Shown here: positions 1 to 9,157 of the stretch, piece after piece
How the letters are laid out: each line of letters starts with the position of its first letter
Position numbering within the stretch: position 1 is the stretch's first letter
Source: Paracoccaceae bacterium
GTDB taxonomy: Bacteria > Pseudomonadota > Alphaproteobacteria > Rhodobacterales > Rhodobacteraceae
Length of the DNA stretch: 40,338 bases
Direction: 5' to 3'
Assembly (NCBI GenBank): GCA_027489355.1
Contig: JAIXZY010000077.1
Coordinates: 1-40,338 of the forward strand
Notes under the pieces: generated by a model
The model's input: the letters and a program-made list of their open reading frames with translations, nothing else
Told to the model about the DNA's origin: nothing
Database searches by the model: none
Translations under genes and position numbers: made by a program

Positions 1-992
1 ACGCCCGAATAGCGCTGGGCGCGTTCCTTCACCTCGGGCAGGCGTTCGAAATCGAAATTCCCGCCGGAGGTGACGCAGACCACCGTCTTGCCCCGGATTT
101 CCTCGGCCAGTTCGGGCAGCACGTCGACCGACAGGGCGCCCGCAGGTTCAAGGACGATGCCCTCGTGATTCAGCATTTCAAGCATGGTCACGCAGATCCG
201 GTCCTCGGGCGCGAGGAGGACATTGCCTTCATCGACCCAGGAGAGCATGCGGAAGGTGTTGTCGCCGATCCGCGCCACGGCGGCGCCGTCGACGAAGCTG
301 TTCACGCGGGGAAGTTTCGTCGGCGCCCCTTCCTGCAATGCCGCCGTCAGGCTGGCCCCGCCCAAGGGTTCCACGAATCGGAAGTCGGTCTCGGGTGCCA
401 CATCGCGCAGGTAGCCGGTGACTCCGGAGGAGAGGCCGCCCCCACCGACCGGCAGGACGACAAGGTCCGGGGCGTGGCCCAACTGCTCCAGCAGTTCGAC
501 GGCAACGGAGGCCTGGCCCTCGATCACGTCGGGGTCGTCGAAAGGGGACAGGAAATGCGCCTGGTGGTCGGCGCAATAGGATTGGGCGGCGGCGAGGGTC
601 TGGTCGAAATAGTCGCCGGTCAGTTCGATCCGGATGTTGTCGCCGCCGAAGACGCGCGTCTTGTCGATCTTCTGCTGCGGGGTGGTGACAGGCATGAAGA
701 TCACCCCCTGCACCCCGAAATGCCGGCAGGCGAAGGCGACGCCTTGCGCGTGATTCCCGGCGCTGGCGCAGACGAACTGGTGCTGATCGGGCTTGGCTGC
801 GCGGACCTTGCGCATGGCGTTGAAGGCGCCGCGCAGCTTGTAGCTGCGGACGGGCGTCAGATCCTCGCGCTTCAACCAGATCTCGGCGTCGTAGCGGGCC
901 GAGAGGAAGTCGTTCCGCTGCAACGGCGTCTCGGGGAAGAGCTCTCGCAGGGAGGCGGTGGCGTGGCGGGCGGCAGTACTGAACTGGGTCAT
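1..992 (-). CDS. ilvA: Threonine dehydratase (threonine ammonia-lyase), 3' end outside window
   Basis: PLP enzyme that deaminates L-threonine to 2-oxobutyrate, the first step of isoleucine synthesis. The gene reads leftward from ATG at 992 and runs off the window, leaving about 330 codons. The N-terminus shows the fold-type II PLP site: KREDL at residues 41-45, then SYKLRGAF with the Schiff-base lysine at K52. Further on are SAGNHAQG and the phosphate-binding glycine loop VGGGGLSSG. The C-terminal part beyond the window would show whether an ACT-like regulatory domain is present; family members in this group are about 400-420 residues. It diverges from argG across about 140 bases. A catabolic threonine dehydratase or serine/threonine dehydratase is the alternative, but the N-terminal sequence fits the IlvA type. 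Confidence 0.88.
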   Translation of the reverse strand, partial: MTQFSTAARHATASLRELFPETPLQRNDFLSARYDAEIWLKREDLTPVRSYKLRGAFNAMRKVRAAKPDQHQFVCASAGNHAQGVAFACRHFGVQGVIFMPVTTPQQKIDKTRVFGGDNIRIELTGDYFDQTLAAAQSYCADHQAHFLSPFDDPDVIEGQASVAVELLEQLGHAPDLVVLPVGGGGLSSGVTGYLRDVAPETDFRFVEPLGGASLTAALQEGAPTKLPRVNSFVDGAAVARIGDNTFRMLSWVDEGNVLLAPEDRICVTMLEMLNHEGIVLEPAGALSVDVLPELAEEIRGKTVVCVTSGGNFDFERLPEVKERAQRYSG

Positions 993-1131
993 CCTTCCCA
1001 GATGCCGGAAGGGCGGGCCTGTGGCAAGGAATGCCTTGGCATGCCGGGATTGTAAGGGACACAGGGCATTGCTTGCCCTTGGGGGCGTTTGGGATTAAGC
1101 GCCAGCAAAACCGCGCTATGGAGCCTTCCCG

Positions 1132-2358
1132 ATGCTGAAGCCCAAGAAAGTCGTCCTTGCCTATTCGGGCGGCCTCGACACCTCGATCATCCTCAAGTGG
1201 CTGCAGACCGAATATGGCTGCGAGGTGGTGACCTTCACCGCCGATCTGGGTCAGGGGGAAGAGCTGGAACCGGCGCGGCAGAAGGCTCTGCTGATGGGGA
1301 TCAAGCCCGAGAACATCAACATCGTCGATGTCCGGGAAGAGTTCGTGCGGGACTTCGTGTTCCCGATGTTCCGGGCGAACGCGCTGTACGAGGGGCTTTA
1401 CCTGCTGGGCACGTCCATTGCCCGGCCGCTGATCAGCCAGCACCTGGTGCGGATCGCCCATGAGACCGGGGCCGATGCGGTGGCGCATGGGGCGACGGGG
1501 AAGGGCAACGATCAGGTCCGGTTCGAGCTGTCGGCGGCGGCGCTTGACCCTGGCATCAAGGTCATCGCGCCGTGGCGGCTGTGGGACCTGACCAGCCGGA
1601 CAAAGCTCTTGGAGTTCGCCGAGGCGAACCAGATCCCGATTGCCAAGGACAAGCGGGGCGAGGCTCCGTTCAGCGTGGACGCGAACCTGCTGCACACCTC
1701 GTCGGAAGGCCGCGTGCTGGAGAACCCGGCGGAGGAGTTCCCGGAATACGTGCTGCAGCGCGTGGTGCCGGTGGAAGAGGCCCCCGACCAGGCCGAGATG
1801 GTGGAGATCGGCTTCGAACGCGGGGATGCGGTGTCGATCAATGGTGAGCGCCTGTCGCCGGCCACGATCCTGACCCGGCTGAACGAGCTGGGCGGCAAGC
1901 ACGGTGTGGGCGTGCTGGACCTGGTGGAGAACCGCTTCGTGGGGATGAAGTCCCGGGGGGTCTATGAAACTCCCGGTGGGACGATCCTGCTGGAAGCGCA
2001 CCGGGGGATCGAGCAGATCACCCTGGATGCGGGGGCTGGCCACCTGAAGGACAGCATCATGCCGCGCTATGCCGAGCTGATCTACAACGGGTTCTGGTTC
2101 AGCCCCGAGCGGGAGGCACTGCAGGCGCTGATCGACAAGACCCAGGAACACGTCACCGGGACGGTGCGGGTGAAGCTGTACAAGGGGTCGGCCCGGACCG
2201 TGGCGCGGTGGTCGGAGCATTCCCTGTATTCCGAGAAGCACGTCACGTTCGAGGACGATGCGGGGGCCTACGATCAGAAGGACGCCGAAGGGTTCATCCG
2301 GCTGAACGCGCTGCGGCTGCGGCTGATCGCCAGCCGGAATGCCCGGGTGGCGAAGTAG
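1132..2358 (+). CDS. argG: Argininosuccinate synthase
   Basis: ATP-dependent ligation of citrulline and aspartate to argininosuccinate, the penultimate step of arginine synthesis, in the cytoplasm. At 408 residues it is full length for the family. The ATP pyrophosphatase P-loop AYSGGLDTS lies at residues 10-18. Other family hallmarks are [21 protein letters not shown], the [13 protein letters not shown] segment and the C-terminal [19 protein letters not shown] sits about 8 bases before the ATG, supporting this start. It stands alone: ilvA diverges upstream and a strong hairpin follows the stop. It is one of the surest calls in the window. Confidence 0.98.
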   Translation: MLKPKKVVLAYSGGLDTSIILKWLQTEYGCEVVTFTADLGQGEELEPARQKALLMGIKPENINIVDVREEFVRDFVFPMFRANALYEGLYLLGTSIARPLISQHLVRIAHETGADAVAHGATGKGNDQVRFELSAAALDPGIKVIAPWRLWDLTSRTKLLEFAEANQIPIAKDKRGEAPFSVDANLLHTSSEGRVLENPAEEFPEYVLQRVVPVEEAPDQAEMVEIGFERGDAVSINGERLSPATILTRLNELGGKHGVGVLDLVENRFVGMKSRGVYETPGGTILLEAHRGIEQITLDAGAGHLKDSIMPRYAELIYNGFWFSPEREALQALIDKTQEHVTGTVRVKLYKGSARTVARWSEHSLYSEKHVTFEDDAGAYDQKDAEGFIRLNALRLRLIASRNARVAK

Positions 2359-2408
2359 CCTGTCCTGCGTGGACAGAGTCGTCCAGCAAGCAAAATCAAC
2401 CGGTTACG

Positions 2409-2427
2409 GGGGGCGTTTTACGCCCCC
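2409..2427 (+). terminator. Hairpin terminator downstream of argG
   Basis: An 8-bp perfect stem (GGGGGCGT at 2409-2416, ACGCCCCC at 2420-2427) with a 3-base loop lies 50 bases after the argG stop and is followed by TTAACTTTT. This fits an intrinsic terminator, though the T tract is interrupted. Confidence 0.7.
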
Positions 2428-2530
2428 TTAACTTTTGCGGCTGTGTCACCGGGGGAACAGCCTCGCGTCCACAAGGTGCCTAGTTTCTGAGCAGGCGGCC
2501 CTGCTGGGTCGACGGGGAGGAGACCGGCAG

Positions 2531-2596
2531 ATGGCTGCACCACGCGATAGGGCCAGAGTGAGCCGGGGGCGTTTCGGACAGGGGGGTGCGGCATGA
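2531..2596 (+). CDS. Short Arg-rich leader ORF overlapping the exporter start
   Basis: A 21-codon ORF starts at ATG 2531, preceded by GGGAGGAG at 2514-2522 (8-base spacing), which is a strong ribosome site. Its TGA (2594-2596) overlaps the ATG of the following EamA gene as ATGA, the usual sign of translational coupling. Five of 21 residues are Arg (positions 5, 7, 9, 12, 14), and they use five different codons, including AGG and AGA, which are rare in high-GC genomes. A small hairpin (2490-2495 with 2500-2505) lies just upstream. Seen: the ORF, its ribosome site and the overlap. Inferred: a leader peptide that modulates exporter translation. It could also be a chance ORF. Confidence 0.4.
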   Translation: MAAPRDRARVSRGRFGQGGAA

Positions 2597-3474
2597 CCTA
2601 TGTCCTTATCCAGAAACCCGCCAGCCTGGCGACTCCGGCGCTGATGGTCGTCGCATCGATGGTGCTGGTCCAACTTGGCGCAGGGGTATCGCGGCCGATG
2701 GTGGCCGAGATCGGTGCGTTGGGAGTGACATGGTTGCGGGTGTCGGCTGCGGCGGCAGTCCTGATGCTGGTGACGCGTCCGCGCCTGCGGGGGATGGACC
2801 ACCGGGCGATGCGGGCCGCGCTGCTGCTGGGCGCATCGCTGGCGACGATGTGCGCCGCCTATGTCGCGGCGGTCAGCTATCTGCCGCTGGGCCTTGCGGC
2901 GACGATCGCCTTCCTGGGTCCGCTGTCGGTCGCACTGTTCGCGGCGCGGGGCTGGTTGCCCTTGGCATTGTCCGTGCTGGCGGGGGCGGGGGTGCTTCTG
3001 TCGCTGGACCCCTGGTCCGGACAGATGGCAGAGGGCTGGAGCGCGCATCCGGTCGGGCTGGCCTTTGCCGGGCTGGCTGCCGTCGGCTTTGCGGCTTACA
3101 TCCTGTTGTCGCGGCGCGTCGGGATGGTGTTCGGCGGCGCGGAGGGGTTGGCGATCTCGATGCTGACCGCCGCCATCCTGCTGACGCCGTTCGGCCTGGG
3201 CAGCCTGGAGCAGGTGCCGCAGATGCCCGTGGTGCTTGGCGCTTGCGGGCTGGCGGTGCTGACGCCTCTGATGACCTGCTGGCTGGAGATGACCGCGCTG
3301 CGCAGTCTGGGGGCGCAGGTGTTCAGCGTGTTGCTGAGCCTTGAGCCCGCGATTGCGGCGGTGCTGGGGATGGCTTTCCTGAGCGAAATGCCGAGCCCGG
3401 TACAGGCGTCGGGGCTTTGCTGCGTGGTCGTCGCCTCGATCGTCGTGGTCCGGTCAAAGGGCGCCGATCACTGA
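2593..3474 (+). CDS. EamA/DMT-family exporter (RhtA-like)
   Basis: Inner-membrane transporter of the drug/metabolite superfamily, 293 residues, with about ten hydrophobic segments in the two-repeat EamA arrangement. RhtA-type relatives export threonine or homoserine; the substrate here cannot be read from sequence. The C-terminal repeat ends with the typical LSLEPAIAAVLGMAFLSE segment, where the conserved EP motif of the family is visible. AGGGGGG lies 6 bases before the ATG. A 21-codon ORF upstream overlaps the start by ATGA. The 3' end overlaps the convergent TAP-like gene by 7 bases (3468-3474). Alternatives are a generic amino-acid or purine exporter of the same superfamily. Confidence 0.85.
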   Translation: MTYVLIQKPASLATPALMVVASMVLVQLGAGVSRPMVAEIGALGVTWLRVSAAAAVLMLVTRPRLRGMDHRAMRAALLLGASLATMCAAYVAAVSYLPLGLAATIAFLGPLSVALFAARGWLPLALSVLAGAGVLLSLDPWSGQMAEGWSAHPVGLAFAGLAAVGFAAYILLSRRVGMVFGGAEGLAISMLTAAILLTPFGLGSLEQVPQMPVVLGACGLAVLTPLMTCWLEMTALRSLGAQVFSVLLSLEPAIAAVLGMAFLSEMPSPVQASGLCCVVVASIVVVRSKGADH

Positions 3475-5381
3475 GCCGTGCGCGGCAGGGTGGCGGGTCG
3501 GCCGTTCCAGGTGCCTTCAAGGCTGAACGCCTCATCCGCGGTGCTGTGGCGATAGGTGAGAGTCCCGGTCTGCATGCCGGCGAGCGTCAGGACCATCGTG
3601 ATGCCGTCGTCGGGGGCGTCCATGTTGACCTCGACCGCCGAGCCGCCGAAAACCAGGTCAGGCCAGAACCGACAGTCGGCAAAGGCAAATTCGGTTCCCC
3701 GGTCGGTCGGAGAGGCAAGGACAGTGCCGCCCAGCGGACAGCCATATGAGGTCGGGTGATCGCCGCTCCACCCGGCGAGGGGGATGTATTTCAGAAGCTC
3801 GATCTCGATGGCGCGGGCGACGGTGAAAGGGTCGGCGGTCTGTGCGGGGTCGGTCAGGGTAAGCGGCGTGTACTTGGACACCGGATCCTGCTGGCAAATC
3901 TGTTCGCGGGCGGAGGGGAGCGTGCCGTCATAGAGCAGCGCCTCGACGATGGAATCGGGACAGGTGTGGCCCCGGCCCCAGGTGACGTGCGGCCCGCCCT
4001 GCAGGAAGATGCCGTAAGCGTTCTGCGCATTGTCGAGCACGGAATAGGCCATCGAGATCGGGGTGATCGGGTCGTGGTCGCCGTTCAGCACCAGCGTCGG
4101 GAACGTGCCGCCCGCATAGGGGGCGGGGCGGCGGTCCGGGCCCTGGTGCGGCCAGTAGGCGCAGGCCAGCCGTTCCAGGAAGTACGACCGGAGGAGCCGC
4201 GGTGCCTGGGGTGCAAGGGCGCGGGCCTCGTCCAGGATGCGGCGGGCGCGTTCCTCGGCGGTGCCAGTGCCCGAATCATAGTCCGTGCAGGTGATCGCAT
4301 AATAGGCTGCGCCGTACCAACCCGGGTCCTCCATCCCGATTTCGGTTTCCGGGTCAATGTACATGTTGGAATAACCGAGCTGGAGCATCGGCACCAGGTT
4401 GCCCCGCCCGGCGCCGGCGAGCGCGCGCAGGAACTCGGCCCGGCCTTCGGGGGAATAGAGCGCGAAGAAGGCGTTGGCCTCCAGCAGGCCCGAGGTCAGT
4501 TGGCGCGGAACCTGGGTGCCGTCGGCAAGGGTATAGGCGACGGTGACGGGAGCCTTGGCGAGGCGGGCGGCGAGCGCGTCGTAGGCCTGCGCCGCACCGC
4601 CGGGAATGTCGGCCCGGCAGGTGGGAAGGGCGTCGCAATGGGTGAAGGTTTCGGCAAGCAGCGCCTCGGATGCCAGCGTGTAGCGGCGGTAGAATTCCTC
4701 GGCGGTCAGGGTCAGGTCGACGACCCCGTCAAGGATCACGCCGCGGACGGCCTGGGGGACCTGGGTGGCATAGGCCTGCACCAGCTGGGTGCCGTAGCTT
4801 TCGCCGTAAAGCCAGACCTTCGGTGCGCCGAGCTTCTGGCGGAACGCTTCGGAATCGCGGATCGCCTGATCGGTGTCGACGACGGAGAGAAGGTCGTCGG
4901 CCCCCATCTCGGCAGTGCAGTCGGTGACATAGCTGCGGGCGGTGGCAAGGATGCTTTCCGGGTCGGACAGCGGGGCTGCGGCGGTGTCGAACCTGGCCTG
5001 GGCCACCGGGCAGGACAGGCCGTGCACCGGGCCGATGCCGCGCTGGTCGACGAAGACGATGTCCATGTTCTCGGCCAAGGCGGGGTCGAAGGAGGCAAGG
5101 TAGCTGTCGGCCGAGGCAATCCCCGAGGCTCCGGGTCCGCCGACGAAGTAGAACAGGATGCCGCGGCTGTCATAGGTGGCGAAGGACAGCGCGAAGGTGA
5201 CTTCGATCGTGCGCGATGGATCATTGGCGCGATGGTCAAGCGGGACCGTCAGCGTGGTGCAGGAGAGGGAACTGCCCTCGCAGGGGTAAAGGTCAAGTCC
5301 CGAGGCGGCGTCCCGAAGCGAGACTTCGGCCGTGGCGGCAGTAGCGGCAAGCAGGATAGGCAAGGGAAGGAAGCGGCGCAT
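3468..5381 (-). CDS. Secreted alpha/beta hydrolase with TAP-like C-terminal domain
   Basis: Probable exported serine hydrolase or aminopeptidase, 637 residues. An N-terminal signal peptide (residues about 1-19, ending ATAEV) sends it across the inner membrane. The alpha/beta-hydrolase core shows the oxyanion region FVGGPGASG, FVDQRGIG, and the nucleophile elbow GESYGTQ. Near residue 430 is LVLNGDHDPITP, which carries the acid residue and matches the TAP-like C-terminal domain of prolyl/tripeptidyl aminopeptidases; GPHVTWGRGHTC then supplies candidate catalytic His residues. The last 100 or so residues form an extra domain of unknown role. Same strand as the SDR upstream, separated by about 115 bases. 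The exact peptide or ester substrate is not known. Confidence 0.82.
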   Translation of the reverse strand: MRRFLPLPILLAATAATAEVSLRDAASGLDLYPCEGSSLSCTTLTVPLDHRANDPSRTIEVTFALSFATYDSRGILFYFVGGPGASGIASADSYLASFDPALAENMDIVFVDQRGIGPVHGLSCPVAQARFDTAAAPLSDPESILATARSYVTDCTAEMGADDLLSVVDTDQAIRDSEAFRQKLGAPKVWLYGESYGTQLVQAYATQVPQAVRGVILDGVVDLTLTAEEFYRRYTLASEALLAETFTHCDALPTCRADIPGGAAQAYDALAARLAKAPVTVAYTLADGTQVPRQLTSGLLEANAFFALYSPEGRAEFLRALAGAGRGNLVPMLQLGYSNMYIDPETEIGMEDPGWYGAAYYAITCTDYDSGTGTAEERARRILDEARALAPQAPRLLRSYFLERLACAYWPHQGPDRRPAPYAGGTFPTLVLNGDHDPITPISMAYSVLDNAQNAYGIFLQGGPHVTWGRGHTCPDSIVEALLYDGTLPSAREQICQQDPVSKYTPLTLTDPAQTADPFTVARAIEIELLKYIPLAGWSGDHPTSYGCPLGGTVLASPTDRGTEFAFADCRFWPDLVFGGSAVEVNMDAPDDGITMVLTLAGMQTGTLTYRHSTADEAFSLEGTWNGRPATLPRTAQ

Positions 5382-5496
5382 CTGGGGCTTTCAAGAACGT
5401 GTCGCGCAAGGCTAGGGGCAGATCCCGCAGGGACCAAGGGAAATGCCGCTGCGGCCTTGTGTCGATACGCGTAATTACAGGTTGTATATACTCGCG

Positions 5497-6240
5497 TCAG
5501 GGTAGCGGCGGCAGGCCGGCGGCGGCGCGAAGCTCGGGTGAGCGGACGTCCAGCTCTTGCCCCGCCAGCGGATCAGCGGCCGCGGTGCAGAGCCAGGCGA
5601 TGGCCTGGGCCGGTTCCTGTGGCGGCGCAAGGCTTTCGCGGGGCAGCCTGGAGACCGGATTTATGCCGGAGGCGCGGATCGAGACCTGCATGTCGGTATC
5701 GACGACGCCCGGTGCGAAGCCGAAGATGCGGATACCCTGATGGCCGTATTCCAGATGGACCGATCGGGTCAGCATCGCAAGGCCGGCCTTGCCGGCGCAG
5801 TAGGCCGACCAGCCTTCCTGTGGGCGGTGGGCGGCGCCGGAGGAGATATTGACGATCGTGCCGCCGCCCCTCGCAACCATGTGCGTCAGTGCGCGTTGGG
5901 TGGCGTGGAACGCGGAGGTGAGGTTGGTGTCGATGCTGGTCGCCCAGTCTTCGGCCGAGACGTCCAGGATGCGGCCGATGGGCGCGATGACGGCGGCGTT
6001 GTTGACCAGGATGTCGAAGCCGAGGTCAAGGACCGTCGCCATCGCGATACGGTCGGTCATGTTGGCGAGGTGGCCGGTGGCAGGGATGTCCCCCAGATCG
6101 CGTTGCGCGGCGGCCAGGTTGGCGGCGCTGCGGGCGGTGAAGTGGACCTCGGCCCCGGCCTGGGCGAGGGCGCGGACGGTGGCCAGTCCGATGCCGCGGT
6201 TGCCGCCGGTGACGAGGGCGGTCTTGCCGGAGAGGGTCAT
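5497..6240 (-). CDS. SDR family NAD(P)-dependent oxidoreductase
   Basis: Classical short-chain dehydrogenase, 247 residues. It has the Rossmann cofactor motif TGGNRGIG near the N-terminus, NNAA in the middle, the catalytic Ser in NISSGAA, and YCAGK for the Tyr-x3-Lys pair. It oxidises or reduces an alcohol or ketone that cannot be predicted. I chose ATG at 6240 because MTLSGKTALVTGG is the normal SDR beginning and GGGAG lies 6 bases upstream. A longer in-frame extension to 6468 would run into the divergent lipoprotein gene and has no SDR similarity. Confidence 0.9.
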   Translation of the reverse strand: MTLSGKTALVTGGNRGIGLATVRALAQAGAEVHFTARSAANLAAAQRDLGDIPATGHLANMTDRIAMATVLDLGFDILVNNAAVIAPIGRILDVSAEDWATSIDTNLTSAFHATQRALTHMVARGGGTIVNISSGAAHRPQEGWSAYCAGKAGLAMLTRSVHLEYGHQGIRIFGFAPGVVDTDMQVSIRASGINPVSRLPRESLAPPQEPAQAIAWLCTAAADPLAGQELDVRSPELRAAAGLPPLP

Positions 6241-6355
6241 GGGGGGCTCCCTGTGGTTCGCGCCCAGCGTAACGGCGGAGGCACGCTTCTGTCCATCGGC
6301 GACGGGTTGACGCTGACGGAGGGCCGGGCGAGGTTGGTGCAAAGGGGAGATGCGC

Positions 6356-7441
6356 GTGCGCAAGTGGTTGATCGTGCTGGTACTGGCAGGCTGCGCGGCG
6401 CGCGGGGATTTCACCATGGCCCCCGAGGGTGTGGCAGGTGGCACGCCGGAGACGATCTTCGTCGGCACGACGCGCGAGAAGGATGGCGAGGTCTTTGCCT
6501 TCGGGCGGTCCGGCGAGCCGAGCTTTCTACGCTATGACGTGGCCATTCCGCCCGAACGCGAGCTGGGAGAGGTCAACTGGCCGCCGAAAACCCGAAAACC
6601 GGACGGCAAGCGCGACTTCCTGACGCTGGATGCGCGCGGCTTTGACAGCGGGGACGACTTCAGCGCGGCGCTGCGGGCGGCGATGAAGGTACGCGGACAG
6701 CGAGACGCGGTGGTCTATGTCCACGGCTTCAACAACACCATGGCCGAGGGCGTCTACCGGGTGGCGCAGATGCACCACGACCTGGAGGTGCCGGGTGTCG
6801 CAGTGCATTACGCCTGGCCTTCGCGCGGGTCGGCGCTGGGCTATGTCTATGACCGCGATTCCGTGATGTTCGGCCGCAGCGGCTTTGTCTCGCTGCTGGA
6901 CGAGGTCGAGGCCGCCGGGGCGCAGGAAATCATCATCATCGCGCATTCGATGGGCGCCTTTCTGACGATGGAGGGCCTGCGGCAGATGGTGCTGAAGGAG
7001 GGGCCGCAGGCGCTGGACCGGATCAAGGGCGTGGTGCTGATCGCGCCGGACCTTGACCTGGACGTGTTCCGGGCGCAGGCGCGGGACATCGGCAAGCTGC
7101 CGGAACCTTTCGTGATCTTCGGCAGTTCGCGGGATCGGGTCCTGAACCTTTCGGCCACGCTCTCGGGGACCGGGGACCGGCTTGGCAACATCGACAGCGT
7201 GGCGAAGATCGCGGACCTGAACGTGATCTACCTGGACACGGCGGCCTACAACACCGGCGACGGGCACCTGAACCTGGGCAAGAACCCGGCGCTGCTGAAG
7301 CTGTTCGGCGGGTTGATAGGGATCGCGGATGCCTTTACCGCCGACGCCCGCGCGCGGGTGGGCCTGTTGCCGGGGCTGGTCCTGACGGTGCGCAACGCGA
7401 CCGAGATCGTGCTGCGGCCGGTGGGTGCCATCGGAGAATAA
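6356..7441 (+). CDS. DUF900-type alpha/beta hydrolase lipoprotein
   Basis: Envelope-anchored alpha/beta hydrolase of about 361 residues. The N-terminus has a short hydrophobic stretch and a lipobox LAGC, predicting lipidation of that Cys. The hydrolase core shows VYVHGFNN, the nucleophile elbow AHSMG and FGSSRDRVLNLS, consistent with the DUF900 family; the substrate is unknown. Start choice: GTG at 6356 has AGGGGAG at 6-base spacing and gives a compact lipoprotein signal. The ATG two codons upstream (6350) abuts the same ribosome site with no spacing, but cannot be excluded. It diverges from the SDR gene. Confidence 0.8.
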   Translation: MRKWLIVLVLAGCAARGDFTMAPEGVAGGTPETIFVGTTREKDGEVFAFGRSGEPSFLRYDVAIPPERELGEVNWPPKTRKPDGKRDFLTLDARGFDSGDDFSAALRAAMKVRGQRDAVVYVHGFNNTMAEGVYRVAQMHHDLEVPGVAVHYAWPSRGSALGYVYDRDSVMFGRSGFVSLLDEVEAAGAQEIIIIAHSMGAFLTMEGLRQMVLKEGPQALDRIKGVVLIAPDLDLDVFRAQARDIGKLPEPFVIFGSSRDRVLNLSATLSGTGDRLGNIDSVAKIADLNVIYLDTAAYNTGDGHLNLGKNPALLKLFGGLIGIADAFTADARARVGLLPGLVLTVRNATEIVLRPVGAIGE

Positions 7442-7463
7442 GGTCGGCCTGCTGCATCAGGCC

Positions 7464-7484
7464 CCGGGGGTTTCACACCCCCGG
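7464..7484. terminator. GC hairpin after the DUF900 gene
   Basis: An 8-bp perfect stem (CCGGGGGT / ACCCCCGG) with a 5-base loop lies 23 bases after the stop, followed by a C-rich run and GTGGAGTATTT. Intergenic segments of this appearance are, from memory, common in Rhodobacteraceae genomes. It may act as a terminator or a dispersed repeat. Confidence 0.45.
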
Positions 7485-7539
7485 ACCCCCGTGGAGTATT
7501 TCTCAAAAGAGCAAGAAAATTATAATCAAATTGAGGTAA

Positions 7540-8124
7540 TTAGCGCCGGCGCAGGTAGACGTAGTAGGCGCCCCCACCGCCATGTTTCAGATGCGCTTCG
7601 GAAACCTGAAGCACGACCGGGCCAAGCGGCGGCAGGTGCAGCCAGTGGGGGACCTGGTGACGCAGGGCGCCGACGCGCTGGGGAATCGGCCCGGTGTCGT
7701 CGCGCTGCTTGCCCTTGCCGGTGATGACCAGCACCAGCCGCAGACCGGCGGAATGGGCGTTCAGGATGAAGCGGACAAGTTCGGGGTGCGCCTCGGCGAG
7801 GGTCATGCCGTGCAGGTCGATCCGCGCTTCGGGTTGCAGCTTGCCGCGGGTCATCCTGGCGTGGGTGCCGGCATCCATGCGCAGGGGGGCCTGGCCGAGA
7901 CGCTCGGGCAGGCTGGGCGCGAGGTCGCGCTTCTCCGGGGCGCGATGTTTCTCGCCCAGAAGGAAAGGCGAGAGGCGCGGCTTGGCGTGGGCAAGGGGTG
8001 GCGGTTCGGACGCAGGGGGCGGCTCGGGCAGGTGGAGCGGCTGGCTGTGCATCGGCCGCGCAGTGCGCGCGACGCTGCGCCAGAGGTCGGCTTCCTCGGG
8101 CGAGAGATGGCGGCGGCGGGGCAT
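7540..8124 (-). CDS. smr: Smr/MutS2-type domain protein
   Basis: 194-residue protein with a charged, Pro-rich N-terminal half and a C-terminal Smr domain. The domain shows DLHGMTLAEAH, LVITGKGK, and the closing segment HGGGGAYYVYLRR. Smr domains nick or bind branched nucleic acid in MutS2 and related proteins; the role of stand-alone bacterial Smr proteins is less settled. I chose ATG 8124 (MPRRRHLS): it lies 2 bases past the mltA stop, while longer in-frame extensions would lie inside mltA. It is the last gene of the timA-mltA-smr operon. Confidence 0.88.
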   Translation of the reverse strand: MPRRRHLSPEEADLWRSVARTARPMHSQPLHLPEPPPASEPPPLAHAKPRLSPFLLGEKHRAPEKRDLAPSLPERLGQAPLRMDAGTHARMTRGKLQPEARIDLHGMTLAEAHPELVRFILNAHSAGLRLVLVITGKGKQRDDTGPIPQRVGALRHQVPHWLHLPPLGPVVLQVSEAHLKHGGGGAYYVYLRRR

Positions 8125-8126
8125 CG

Positions 8127-9149
8127 TCAGTCTTCGAGCATCGCAAAGGCGCGGTCGATGGGCAGGAGAAGGACCATCCGGCCGGGGTCCTTGACCGTGC
8201 CCGCCGCCTCGCCCGCCGCGGCCCCGGTGCCGTAGAACAGGTCGGCGCGCTGCATCCCCTTGATCGCGCCGCCGGTATCCTGGGCGACCATCAGGCTGCG
8301 GATCGGGCGCTTGCCGTCCTTCTCGATCCACACGGGGGCGCCGAGGGGGGTGAACTTGGGGTCGATGGCGATGGAGCGCAGCGCGGTGATGGACCGGCCC
8401 ATCGCGCCGATGGGGCCATCTTCGGGGTTCAGCGAGCCGATCTTGCGGAAGAAGACGTAGGAGGGGTTGGTATGAAGGAGGTCCTGCCCGGCGGTCGGGT
8501 TGGTGCGGACGTAGTTGGCGATTTCGGGTGCCGAGACCTGGTCGATGGTATGGGTGCCGCGGCGGACCATTTCCTGCCCGACGGATCGGTAGGCGTGGCC
8601 GTTCTTCCCGGCATAACCCACGCGGATCACCGAGCCGTCGGTCATGCGGATACGGCCGGACCCCTGCACTTGCAGGAAATAGGCGTCCACGGAATCGTCG
8701 AGCCACGCAAGTTCAAGCCCGCGTCCGGCAAGCGCGCCGGCTTCAATGGCCTGGCGGGAGTGGTAGACCGCCCCTTCGCGCAGTTCGGGTGGGCGGGCGT
8801 AGATCGGGAAGCGGAAGCGGCTGGTGCGGACCGGAGAGCCGTCGAGTTCGGGCTCGAAATAGCCGGTGAAGAGGGCTGGGGGCTGGCCAACGACGACGGG
8901 CTTGAAGAACAGCTCGAAGAAGCTGCGGGCCGAGGCGTCGTCCTTCGGGACGTCGGCGGCAAGGGCGCAGATCGGTTGCCAGTCGGGCTGTTCGATCAGA
9001 TCGCAGGTGCGCAGGAACGAGTCCAGCGCCGCGACGTGGTTATCGTCGCGCCAGCCATCCAGCGCCTCGAAATCAAGGACTTCCGCGGAAACGGGAACGG
9101 CGGCCATCAGGGCCGCCGCAAGGGAGAAAAGGCGAAGCGGGCCGCGCAT
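8127..9149 (-). CDS. mltA: Membrane-bound lytic murein transglycosylase A
   Basis: Peptidoglycan lytic transglycosylase, 340 residues, acting in the periplasm and envelope. The signal peptide covers residues about 1-22 (ends VSAEV) and has no clear lipobox, unlike the E. coli lipoprotein. The MltA domain is recognised by LFTGYFEPELDGS, the YAGKNG region and NPSYVFFRK. The C-terminal 3D domain carries MVAQDTGGAIKG and the DLFYGTG segment, with the conserved Asp residues visible. It starts 8 bases after timA and ends 2 bases before smr, so the three genes are very likely co-transcribed. Confidence 0.93.
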   Translation of the reverse strand: MRGPLRLFSLAAALMAAVPVSAEVLDFEALDGWRDDNHVAALDSFLRTCDLIEQPDWQPICALAADVPKDDASARSFFELFFKPVVVGQPPALFTGYFEPELDGSPVRTSRFRFPIYARPPELREGAVYHSRQAIEAGALAGRGLELAWLDDSVDAYFLQVQGSGRIRMTDGSVIRVGYAGKNGHAYRSVGQEMVRRGTHTIDQVSAPEIANYVRTNPTAGQDLLHTNPSYVFFRKIGSLNPEDGPIGAMGRSITALRSIAIDPKFTPLGAPVWIEKDGKRPIRSLMVAQDTGGAIKGMQRADLFYGTGAAAGEAAGTVKDPGRMVLLLPIDRAFAMLED

Positions 9150-9157
9150 CCCAAGGG

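Noticed and set aside
229-2241. 670-codon minus-strand ORF across ilvA and argG
   Set aside because: Antisense to two firmly identified genes; Arg/Pro/His-rich translation typical of a GC-rich shadow frame.
2454-2458. GGAAC upstream of the exporter as an EcfG promoter
   Set aside because: No CGTT-like -10 at 16 or 17 bases. The same applies to GGAAC at 17829 and 20924.
3756-5474. 572-codon plus-strand ORF
   Set aside because: Lies opposite the TAP-like hydrolase; Gly-rich shadow with no domain signal.
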